From contig CM030368.1 in assembly GCA_017893485.1 (NCBI GenBank), forward strand, positions 180,587,654 to 180,651,653: DNA of 64,000 nt, read 5' to 3'. Within the stretch, counting starts at the first letter, position 1. Every line of letters starts with the position of its first letter. This document shows, piece by piece, positions 22,220 to 33,700 of the stretch. The translations under genes and the position numbers were made by a program. The stretch is from Hemerocallis citrina (Eukaryota; Streptophyta; Magnoliopsida; Asparagales; Asphodelaceae). The notes below the pieces were generated by a model. The model searched no databases, was not told the origin of the DNA, and saw nothing but the letters and a program-made list of their open reading frames with translations.

Positions 22220-25200
22220 ATTTTCTCCTATATTCTCAATATATTAGGCTAAGCAATGTTATAATATTGGATCACAAAAATTCAAACATTATTGAATCAT
22301 AAAAACCATGGATCATAGACTAAATCAATTATAACTTGAATAGTTCAAATATGACTAAACCAAAATAATCAAATAGTTCTAAAACCATAAATGAATAGTT
22401 CACAAAGGCTAAACCAACTAGAGGAACCTGCCATAGTTTCAAAATCAACCAAAGCAAATAAACTTCAAGAATAAAATATGAGTTTTAAGCTCATGAACAC
22501 AAGAGTCTTAAACTCAACAGAAATTTTATCAAGCAAGTGACAAAGTTATTCCTCAGAGAAATAAACCAAAACTATATCCTTGCAAACTGCTTTATGTTTA
22601 CTCCTCCATTTTGAGCAAATCATTATTTTGAAATCTATGTTGACAGATTCAACTCCTCCATTTTTGCTATCTTATTGAAAACAAGAATATCAAGAGACAC
22701 ATCTCTAAGAATTCTAGCAAATTTCATAAAATATCTGGTTCTACTAAAGAACTTAGTACAATTCAACGATAGCCTAGCAAAATGTAATGCAAGCATCACA
22801 ATCAAGTTTCTTTAACAAAATAAAGAACAAAAACTATACTATGTTTCACATTGGAATGATAGAACAGTCAAATCAATTATGGTTAATTCTGAATCATCAA
22901 AATTGGAATGAAACATGAATCCATAAAAGAGTTATATCATCAAAATTGGAATGATATAACAACAATTCTAAACATCGGAAACACATCGACAAGTTTTCAT
23001 GCTTTCTTTTGGAATAATGAGATGATTCTAAGTAAATTATGAAAATATATAGCATCATCAAAATTGGAATAAAATTATATATTAACAGAATTTACATAGA
23101 ACTTTTTAAATTATCTAAAGCATGTCAACTGCCTAAAATTGATGCTTCAGTTTAAACTTCTCTATGACTCCAATTGGATTCTAAATTTCAAAACAACTTG
23201 GATGTTAAAGCTTTTGACTCAATAGCTTTTAACTCCATTTCCCCCACAGTTTTGATAATTAGATCACTTTCAAGTCTCTTAGCAAAAGCATTGACCATGT
23301 TTTTCACAATTGCACTTTATCTATGAGAAAGTTCAAGTAGGCTTCTTTCAGCCTTAATATACTCCTCTTACTATTATAGAGTGAGTTATGAGCTACAGTG
23401 CATTATAGCTTGATAGTCGCATAACAGAATTAGAGAATTTACATTAAACTTTTCAAATGGATGATTAGCAATAGTCATTCAATCCACTCAGCCTCTTTCC
23501 CTACAGAGGATAACACATAGAGGTCTGATTCCTTGGATGAGAACGCAACGCTTGTTTGCCTATTAATCTCCATAATTTTTCTGCTCCTCCTAGTGTGAAC
23601 ACATATCCACTAGTTGTCGACTTTCAGTAAATTTTGAGTAGCACAAAGCAAACTCATGAGTACCACTCATGTATCTCATTAGCCTCTTAAGGGCACTCAA
23701 ATGTGTATGAGATTATTAGTAAATCTGCAGATCATACCTACCTCAAAGACTATGTCTATTCTAGTGTAGATCTTTGTATACACGAGACTTTCAATTCTTT
23801 TAGAATGATCTACCTGTCTTATAGTTGCACCATCATAAGGTGTCAACCTTTTATCATAATCATAAGGTGTTTCAAAACACACTTTCAATCACTATATCCC
23901 CACTTTTGAAACACATTATTGATTTATCGAGTTTGACTGAGGGTTATCCCTTGCCAACCAAAACTCACCCTTATACATAATATGGTGTCCACACCACTTA
24001 GGTGCTAAATTTATTTGGATAGCACAATTTTAACTCCATTTAGAATAGAGATGTCACTTCCAATCAACAAGCATGTCAATAAAACCAAGTAAATAATAGC
24101 CATTATATTTGACACACCACAAAGTTAAAGGCACTGATCTGAATTACTTAATTCATATACTAGGCTCTTTGAGAAATTTGTCAAAATATTTATACGCTAG
24201 CTATATTACATGTTTTAAAGCATATGATGATTTTATTAAATTGTATCTTGTTCGCTAAACATATTAGTTCAAAACTTTCCAGTACAAACTGTTCAGTACA
24301 AAATATCAAGTACAGAACTTTTTTTTAAAATATTCTTTATGAATGACAAAATTTTCAATAGATGTAAGGGTAAGAAGAATACTTATTGTAGCAATATGAC
24401 AAACATGTGAGTAAACATCAAATAAATCTACCCCATTTTCTCAGTCAATTTGTTTGCTACTAAAAAGCATTAAAATTGCTACTGAACAATCAAAATTAAG
24501 TTTCTTCTACAAACCCCACTTACTTACTATAGTTTTAGCCCCTTTTGGCAGATCAACTAAATTGAAGTATTATTGTATGACACAAAATCATCTCATTGTC
24601 TACTAAAGACTATTCTTAGTTCATTTGTCATTCAGGTTTTAAGTGTCAGTAAGGCTGGTTCTTGATTCCAACTGTGAATCATCGAACGTGTCTGTAGGAC
24701 TAGATTGTTCATATATTTATCTTTGATGAACACATCTTCAAAGAATTTTGCAAGTCTAGATTCTTCTAACACAAATTAGATAGGTCCAACATCTGTCCAC
24801 AGAACTACATTCTGCACTTTCTAAACACCCACAAATATTTGTTGTAGGTCATACTTTAGACCTTTTAGAGTCATGTACTCTAACAGATGTATCACAACAC
24901 AAAATTTTCACTTTAACAAAATTATTTGTGTTTTTATACTGTTAATCTATAAGGTGTAAGTGACTTAGAGTGTGGTAACAAATTAGAAATATGATTGATA
25001 ATTTAACATCACTCATAATTACTCAAAGTCAAACTAACAGTCAATAACATAGAATTCAACATTTCACTGAGTGTTTGATTCTAACTTTATCAATATTGTT
25101 TGACAATGGTAAATATAGTGCACTAGAGATTATGCCAAATGCAAATTGCTCTAAAATTATTAAACATATTCATCACCTCCATCAACACTGAACCCTTGAT

Positions 25201-26890
25201 TTTTAGCATTTAACTAGATTTTAATTTATCACAATAACAAGTGTTATATCCTCCATATATGTATGACAAACATTCAATAATCATCTACATAGGTGATTAA
25301 ATGCTTCTGACCAATAATCGTCTCATCTAGTCACAAAGCTACTGAGATCACAAATATCAGAATGTATTGACTCAAGAAGTTGTGTGCTCCTAGAGACCAT
25401 ACTAAATGATTTTCTAGTAATCATAATCTGAGCACAACTTTTATATTTGTCATATTTAATGAAGTGTTATTTGGCAGAGTTATGTGTTTTAACAAGAACA
25501 AACAATTTAATATATAGTTCATAGTGATTCTAAATTTCAAAACAACTTGGATGTTAAAGCTTTTGACTCGATAGCTTTTTAACTCCGTTTCCCCACAGTT
25601 TTGATAATTAGATCACATTTCCTCACAAACAATTGAATATATATTTCTCAAATCCTAGCCAATTATGCTAGGTTCAAGAACATAATTAGAACTATTATTA
25701 TTAATTGTTTCATTTGTTAAACTCAACTTATACATGCGATTGACAATGTAAGCACATTATAAGAGCTAATACAAGATTACTCTATCACATTTTATAAAAT
25801 TGTTCGCTTTCTCTAGTGATTCTAACAATGTCCACTTGCTCAAACAAATTGAGCTATATTTTTCTTTATTCGTTCTTCATCATCTTCGAAACACTAAACG
25901 AGATAATGACTCATATTTTATAATTAAATTTTGCACACACAGTACAATGAACGATAAAGAACAAAACGTAAATAATAGTCATATTCTGCATTTCAGAATG
26001 CTCCTCTCTAAGTTACGGACATTTGTTATAGATTTTATACAATTTTTTTTTAATTTAATTAGAGAAGCAACTATATAATCTCACACAAACTGCAAACAAT
26101 GGGTTTGTCAAAATATCTATACACATAGTATGATAAAGCACTTAACAGCCCTAAAGATGCTAGTTTTCAAAGCGAGAATAACTATGATCTAAAACTCTCA
26201 ATCATGTGATCAAACACACAAAACGTTAACACATTCATCACATAAAAATACTAAGAGGTTAAAGTAGATTGTACCGACACTTCAAGTTAGAAGTGTTTTT
26301 CCAAATTCGATGGAGAAGTCTGCGTAGTGCAAACTTATCATACCATGATGCAAATCCATCGTCTCCAATACACACAATTTGTAAGTAACTTTGGAGTTCC
26401 TACATTCATCAAATTGTTAAAGATTAGCCAATTAAACGACTTATTAGCACTATCTAATTCACAACAGTTTAATTGGAGATCCGAACTTTATAGTCAAGAC
26501 CAAACAGTTTAACTTATCAATAATAGGTATTTGATTTTAGCACATAGCCAAAACATCTGTTCAACTTGTATTTAATTAAATAAATGATTAATACAGTCTT
26601 GAACTTAATCACTTAGCATCATAGTATCTCTATAATTCAAAACATAAACTTAAAACGAGTGTTTTGAACTTCCGGCACATAATAAAATATTTGGCAAATG
26701 ACATTAATGAGGTATAGGAAATTAAAGAACTTATCTTCAATTTTGATATAATGCAGTCCATTCACACGTGGATCTAGTTCAAGCAATATCACCATAACCT
26801 GAACTCCAAACACCAAAACAACAACCAATCAAAAATTGGATCTTTTGGATCTGAGATGATCCCCTCAACTGATCTCGATGGATGATCCCC
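22220..26890 (-). pseudogene. Copia polyprotein remnant, minus strand
   Basis: It is an inverted copy of the decayed polyprotein at 768-5074. Integrase-like pieces lie near 25170-25330 and RNase H-like pieces near 23450-23700. An extra copy of about 100 bp from the 3' region (23165-23270) is found at 25525-25620. No frame is open across any domain. Confidence 0.7.
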
Positions 26891-27325
26891 TCAACATCCC
26901 TTCAACTGATCTGAGGCGACGCCAGAGTCTTGCGGCAACAGTGACCATTGACGTTGGTTCTTAGCGGCGGCGCCCAGAGGTGTCGGTTCGCGGCAGCGCC
27001 CAGCGATGGCATCCAGCGGCGGAGTCCAGCGGAGGAGCCCAACGATGTCTCCCAGCGACGGCACCCAACGATGGCGCTCAGGACAGCGGCGATCGCGACA
27101 ATGGAGGACGCGACTGCGGCGCTCGCAACGGCGAACGGGACCGTCAACGACTGCACCGACTTTGTCGAAGTCAGATCTAGAATCGAGATCGACGACGGCA
27201 TCAACGGATGTGGACGACGACGTCGGAGGGCATGGGCGACGGCGTCGGCGGGTAAGGACGATGTCAGTTTGACGAACCCCCTCTCTCTCAATCACAATAT
27301 CTTATTTTCTATAACATCTTAAGAT
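26891..27325 (-). repeat. GC-rich minisatellite-like leader of the copia
   Basis: Diverged units of about 18-24 bases built on CAGCGGCG and CCCAACGATG occur between the 5' LTR and the degenerate gag. They produce open frames on both strands, which overlap and look compositional. No canonical Met-tRNA primer site is seen next to the LTR. Confidence 0.5.
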
Positions 27326-27593
27326 TGTTAATACTGATTTGGAGAAATTAGGATTAGGATTAATCTCTAGCCGCTTAAGATATTATATCATGCTTATCAG
27401 TATTGGAATATAACAGAGCACTACCTCTAGACCAGCTTATAAAGAGATTAGACTGGATTTAGGGTACTGGGCTTTTAGCCCACTCAAACCGTTCCAATAA
27501 TTAATACATAACACGTGTAAACCCGTATTGCCCCATAGAACAATATACACAATATTATCCTATTATATTGAGAATATACATATACATCCGACA
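27326..27593 (-). repeat. 5' LTR of the minus-strand copia
   Basis: It is 268 bp and nearly the same as 21952-22219, with scattered substitutions. It lies about 730 bp from the stop codon of the ALY gene. Confidence 0.85.
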
Positions 27594-28325
27594 AAAAAAT
27601 CAAATGCCGAATTGGGCATAAATCGTACAGCAAAGGTGCCTTCAGATTTGCCTAAAATTTTTTGTTCTATACTTCCCGATCTCGAGAGAATCATATGATT
27701 TCTATGTCTAATCCGGCATATTGATTTTTTTTTCCCTGTTCTGTACATCAATAACTTCAAAGCAAAAGCTTACAACAACTATACACCAACTGAAAATGTG
27801 TATGGGAAAGAAGGGTGTGAATCCCTCCTACTCATTGGCATCATCCATCCTTGTGAAGATCACAAGCTTAGAAGTATAACCTTGTAAAATATATTGCACA
27901 TAATTTTTTTTTAAAATGAGAAAATAACAAAACTATTTTAAAAAAATTCTCTAATAGAATCTATACAATATTGTACAGATTTTTTTTAAAAAAAGAGAAA
28001 ATAAGAAAACTATTTTTTAAAAAGACCCTCTAATAACATCTATACAATATTGCACGATTTTTTTAGGTTTGATTAAGGGTTAGAATTCCAGTTCAAAATT
28101 TGGATGGAGAAAGAGTTGGGGTTTACCTCCTACATTTTCTCTTTTTTTTTTTTTTGTTTAAAAAATAAAAAAGAGAAAAATCCTTGGAGTGGTCTTTGCA
28201 TAATTTATTGTATAGATATGTGTAATCATCACATACTGCAAGCATTTCCCAGCATTTCAACTAGGAGCCCTTCCTTCACCAACGCGAGTTCACAAAGTGA
28301 AAAATCTCAGGTGCTCACATCTTTA
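27594..28325 (-). other. 3' flank of the ALY gene
   Basis: This probably includes its 3' UTR. An AT-rich unit of about 80 bp is duplicated in tandem (about 27905-27983 and 27984-28062, each with CTCTAATA and CTATACAATATTG). No separate gene is recognised. Confidence 0.45.
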
Positions 28326-28523
28326 TCAAACCGGGATCTTCGGTGAAAGGCTAGTAATTGGTTCTGCAACAAGTGAGAATAATTGAGACTTGATGTACCC
28401 CATTCTTCTCTCGATATCTTTGTAGACTGGAAGATTCTCCGGACACTTGGGTTTCAAGCTTTCAACTGCATTCTCTAATACTCTTGCTACCTCAGCAGGT
28501 GGGAACCTTGTGTTTGATGTATC
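28326..28523 (-). CDS. ALY: ALY last exon
   Basis: It encodes [20 protein letters not shown], later [18 protein letters not shown] and SLVAEP, then TGA at 28326-28328. This is the conserved ALY C-terminus. Acceptor ACATGCAG. Confidence 0.9.
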   Translation of the reverse strand, partial: DTSNTRFPPAEVARVLENAVESLKPKCPENLPVYKDIERRMGYIKSQLFSLVAEPITSLSPKIPV

Positions 28524-30736
28524 CTGCATGTTTTGGAAGGCATAAGATTAGCAGAAGAAATTCAAATAAACAAAAATAGAACAAGATGAAAATTTGAAAG
28601 AGAGTGAATTGCACTGCAAGGAGAACTAGGAACATGGATTCTTGTTCACATCTTCCAAATATGAAAGTTATAGGGAAACTTCAAATGCATCGTGTTAAAA
28701 AGGGAGAAAATTGCTGGTGTAAGACATGAAGTGCCGTATAAAATGGCTCTAGCTAGAATATTTGCAGGATTCATCACTCCTTAATTCCCTAGAAACTTGG
28801 GTATAGGATGAATATGGTAAAGTTACAGACATGAGAAGGACTATTCTTAATAGTCAAATGCATTACAAAGTGCAGGACCATATTGACACACCAACCTACT
28901 TGACCCAAAGCACAAGCCTTGTAATGCTGGTTTAATGTATTGTTGGGAAAATAGAACCGTTAAGGGCCCCACGGTCTTTTGGTTACCCCAAGAGTGAATA
29001 TTGCCACTAATTTTAGGATCAAGGTTGAAAGCTACCGGCACCGAAATATATCTGAAAAGGACTAAAGACTATAAATAGTTATAATCAGTTTTGTTTAGTT
29101 CTATTATGAAGGAATTAATTGCTTCCTCCTCTTTCTCAAATTACAGCAATCTCAAAACTCTCCTACAGAACATGGTCAGGAAAAGAGGTCATTTCCTTCT
29201 ACACTTTCTTGTAGTAATAATTAGAGAAGAGAAGAAAATACTATTTAAGCCTCCCTTTAACTAGTCAGAAGCATGATTGCAATATTATAGTCTGATCTGT
29301 ATACGCCATAGAAAGACACCGCTATAGCTGACGTGATTTTTAAAAGCACTTACGCAAGATTTACCTGAATCATGAACATAGTAGCAACACAGTCCAAAAT
29401 CAGTTGTGAAGGAATCTGAGTCTCACTTCTAGAGGAAACACCAGCTCGACAATGCCGATTATCCAGAGAGTCTAAAGTCTTTTCTATTCTCATATAAGCA
29501 TCTTCCCCTTCTTTTAGAGAGGATATTGCCTGAAAAGTGCATCCAAGTCTGTTAGATCATATAAAACAAGAAAATCGAAGAACAAAGCAACAAAGCAAAT
29601 GAAGGTGGATCTTAAAAATGGAAGGGGAAAAAAGAAAGAAAAAATTGAACCTTCAGAACTGTTCAGTAGGATCAAACACAAATGTAAAGTTAAAATAAAA
29701 AAAAAAGACAAAAAAAAAAAAAAAAGACAAAACAGATATCTTAGGGAGTTGGGTTCACTTTCAGAGTTTCAGTTAAATGGGAATTGATGCATGAAAGGTA
29801 GGTCTGGACCCAATTGAAAGTTGGATCTGTAAATGCAATGAAGAATGAAGTAGATGTTGTCTCGATTGAAGATAAAACGCAGGAGAATTGATTGAGGTGG
29901 TTTGGACACAACAAACTGATGCCTCTATTAGGAAAATTGATCAGATAGAAGTTAGGGGAGCAAAAAGTAATAGAGGTGGACCTAAACGAACTTGAGTTGA
30001 AGCTATTGATAAGGATTTGAAAATTGTTAATTTGGTGAAGGAGGTGACTCTCAATAGAGTTGATTGGAGGGGAAGGATAAATGTTGTTGGCCCCAAAATT
30101 TTGGGGAAAAGGCTTTGTTTTTGTTGTTGTTGTGAAGGTAGTAAGTCTGGTGGACAACATAGTAAAACTGATGTGAGTAAAGCATCTTGTGTGTCAGGAA
30201 TTTATCATCTGGTGTGCAGAAGTACATGCACAGGCACATCTGGGAGAAAGAAATGAATTGTCAGTTTAAAATTCCCTTGCAACTCTAAAACTCCATAGTT
30301 GTGGAGGGTTGAACTATTACAACAACAACAACAAAGCTTTTTTCCCAACTAGTTGGGGTCGACTACATGAATCCTGGTTTTCCATTCTGCTCGGTTTAGT
30401 GCAATATCTCCTGTAAGGTCACAAGCTATCATATCTTTTTTCACCGTTTTTATCCAAGTTAGTTTAGGTCTTCCTCTACCCCTAACTCTACCCCCAACAC
30501 CAAATCACTCTTTCTAACGGGGGCACTACTAGATCTACGTGTGACATGTCCAAACCTCTTGAGGCGATTCTCTCATAACTTATCTATTGAAAACGGTGAG
30601 GCATTCTTCCGGTTGAACTATTGATGTTCATATTATAGTACACACACAGGAGTGAATGCCTGTTCGTGGGCTGTAACATAACTGTGTGCAATAGTAAATT
30701 ATTTAAATATCCTCTTATATGCAGACCGACAAGAAT

Positions 30737-30782
<46 letters not shown>

Positions 30783-33700
30783 AGGGGAGAGAGGGACCGT
30801 GACAGGGAGGTGACCAGCGACGAGGAAGAACGCCAACGCCCACGTAATTGTTACTGCAAGCACCCCGCCAGAGGGAAAGAAGAGTGATGAGAGAGAGAGA
30901 GAGAGAGAGATCCGACGAGGCCCCCAGGGAGGATGGTCGGTCTCATCACCGCGATGGGGCTGAACGATCCCCTATTAAGGGGCATTGCGGTGGGGACCAT
31001 CCGTGCGTGACTTACCACCTGACCTCGAGGTCGCTGGTGAGGTCTCCGGCACCCCCAACCAAGCTTTCCAGATCTCCAATCAAAGGCTACTCAAATCTCC
31101 ACCATGAGGGGAAGGACAGATCCAATTACCTTCTACCAACCGAATTCACTCATACTCCCACTCACACAGACCCCAACTCCACCTTGTCTTCAACCCTCAC
31201 CGAAGTCACCTATTCGGGTGCATAAATACACTGAGGAGCTGCTTGCTGCCCCAAGAGCTCTGAAAAGAAGAGATGAGGAAGGAGATAAGGCAGTGGCGGA
31301 AATTGAAGGGCCTCAAACCGAGGAAGGTGAACACCCATGTCAGATCAAGCTCTCGAGATCCACCATCAAGCAAGAAAAGTTGATAGCTAAGGCCAAGGAG
31401 GAGTATTGTACGGGTTGTGGAGAGTTTGGTCACCGGTTCGAAGACTGTGAATTGGGTTTCGTTTGTTTCTAGTGTAAAAATCCCAATCATCTTGCCAAAG
31501 CCTGTCCAAGTTGAGACAACCACCCCAATGGATGCAGGGCCACGAGAGAGAGAGTGAGTGGAAGGGGGAAGGGTGGTTAGAAGGAGGGCCCACGCATACG
31601 CAAACACCGATATCACTCCTTCCATGCATGCAGCTAGGAAGATGTATCCTGCTAAATTTGGCTTCATCAAGGTCACCCGCCGGTTATCCCACTGTGGGGA
31701 GTTGGTATCGGGACTTAGGGACCTCAGTAACTCTTATAAGACATGGAACTAGGAGCTAATGGAAACTGACGACGGCTATCTGGCGGTTCTCGTCGGAATA
31801 TGGTTTGGCCTTGCTTGCCAATCGAGACAGCACTTTCCCCTTTGAAGGAATAAATTTAGAATTATCAAGCAATCGTTCCTGGGGGTTGTTTGGATGCAGC
31901 TCAAAGGTTTTCAGATCAATTTATGGGAGCTGACAGGGATTCAGAACCTTGAGCACAAGAAGAGGCCTACATTCGCATGCATCAAGCTGGGATGCCAGGC
32001 GATCGACAACATACCCTGGACTATCAAAACCACCATGGATAATCAGCTCATACATGTTTCAGTGGTCATCGAGGATTGAAGAAGCAAGGTTGGTTGTCAA
32101 TGTCGAAGGGAAGACTAGCATTGGTATTGGGTCGGGTCAGGTTGGGTCCTTCACTACCCGGACCCAGATCCGGTCCCCGACAGGTCCAAAAATTGGACCC
32201 GGACCCGGACCCGGACCCGTGAAGACCGGGTCCGGGTCCTATTAGAATATTCTTACCTGTTCGGGTAGGAGCGGGAGTGTGAGCGGCGAGCGGAGGTAGC
32301 GAGTGGAGAATTTAGAATAAAGGAGAGAAGAAAAGGACATAAGTTTTGAGTTTGGAAGAGCAATATTTAGAATTGAGGAGGAATGAGGGGAGGGATGAGG
32401 ATAGAATATTTATTTTTATATTGATTTTTTGGATTTTTTTTAACGGGTCTGGATCTGGGTTCGGATCGGGTCTCTTTTGAGCGGACCCGGACCCGAAAGT
32501 ACAACGGGTCCAATTTTAGAATCCAGACCCGGACCCGGATATGCCGAGTCGGTTCCGGTCCAATGCCGGATCCGGATCGGGTCCTGGTCGGATCCGGGTT
32601 TTGGGTATTTATACCAATGCTAGGGAAGACCTCCATGCCTGAACAGAGCAAAAATATTAGCAGGAAGCACTTCACAAAATTTCTGAGAGAGCGCCCCCAG
32701 AAGTTCATCGGCACCGGAGGGAGGGTGGCCGGCGGTGAAAAAGTCTACGACATGCTGCCTGGTATGGGGTAAATCATGTGGGACAATTAGGACCCTCAGA
32801 TCTCCTCTAAATTCGCTCCTCCATGATCATCATGTCAAAGCAGGTCCAACATGCTTCAGCCCATTCAGGCCCACAGGCTAACAGGTTCGACCCGGTCCGT
32901 TAGGACCTCAGACCCGTTTACCCCTGCCTATAAATACCATACCCCTTCCCCACTTCAACAGGTAATCAATCTTTCCCCGCCTGAACCCTAGCTGCCCAGT
33001 TTCTTTTCCAGTGACTGACTAGATCGTCGGAGGGCCTGTCGTCGAGACTTCTCCCGGTATTTCTAGGCAGTGTGCAGGTACAGAAGACCGAGCCGGATAT
33101 CAAAAGTCCGAGCTGAGCTACTGAATCCGAGCTGAGCACCCGGCTACCTCTCTGCTCCTACTCCCGAGCCGGTCCTACTCCCCAGGATCGGACCGACGCC
33201 AGTACCACCATTATCTCTTCATAAATTACAAGAACTCACACATGTTGCCCCCACACCCCCAAAACAAACAACATCAGGTTGGCGCCGTCTGTGGGAACCC
33301 AGGTACTGTCGCCCGTCCGAGCCCAGCCAGGGACGTCATCCCAAGTCGGAGCTCTCCCATGGCCCCCAAAGCCATAAGGGCCGTCACATCGGCCCGACAT
33401 CCGAACCCCCCACATCAAAGCCGCCCGGACGCCCAGGGTTCCAACCAACCACGGGTCCACGGCGTGGCCGGGTGTGGGCCGGGCGCTTCTCACTCGAACG
33501 CGACTGATCTGCGACGCATCATTTCGGACCAACGGGCCAGTCGCACAAGGGGAGAGACCGCTTCCAATTCGATCTCGAACCATTGTAGACGACAGTCCCC
33601 GGAGCACGATCCAGAACACAGTCGCTCGCCCCGTGGACCTCCGCCTCTGCAGGACCCTGTGGGGCAAGCCCCCGTCACGAGGGCCGAGTTCCAAAATTTT

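Larger units (their letters stand above)
21952..27593 (-). mobile_element. Complete Ty1/copia element, minus strand, decayed
   Basis: Two 268-bp LTRs (21952-22219 and 27326-27593) start TGTTGGA... (TGTCGGA... in the 5' copy) and end TAACA on the minus strand. Both flanks are AAAAA, compatible with but too simple to prove a 5-bp duplication. Internal copia domains match the plus-strand relative at 768-5344: RNase H near 23450-23700 and integrase near 25170-25330. No long frame survives. The 5' leader carries a GC-rich block absent from view in the other copy. Confidence 0.85.

Noticed and set aside
26891..27322. Five overlapping open frames on both strands
   Set aside because: All follow from GC-rich repeats in the copia leader. 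They overlap and none resembles a known protein.
27563..27760. Minus-strand frame as a further ALY exon or separate gene
   Set aside because: The ALY stop at 28326 is in the family-typical place and no similarity or splice context supports another exon here.
31206..31676. Minus-strand frame with hydrophobic stretches
   Set aside because: It is antisense to the LINE zinc-knuckle region, whose CCHC motifs support the plus strand.
33236..33694. Minus-strand frame of 152 codons
   Set aside because: It is antisense to the gypsy gag start and has no independent support.
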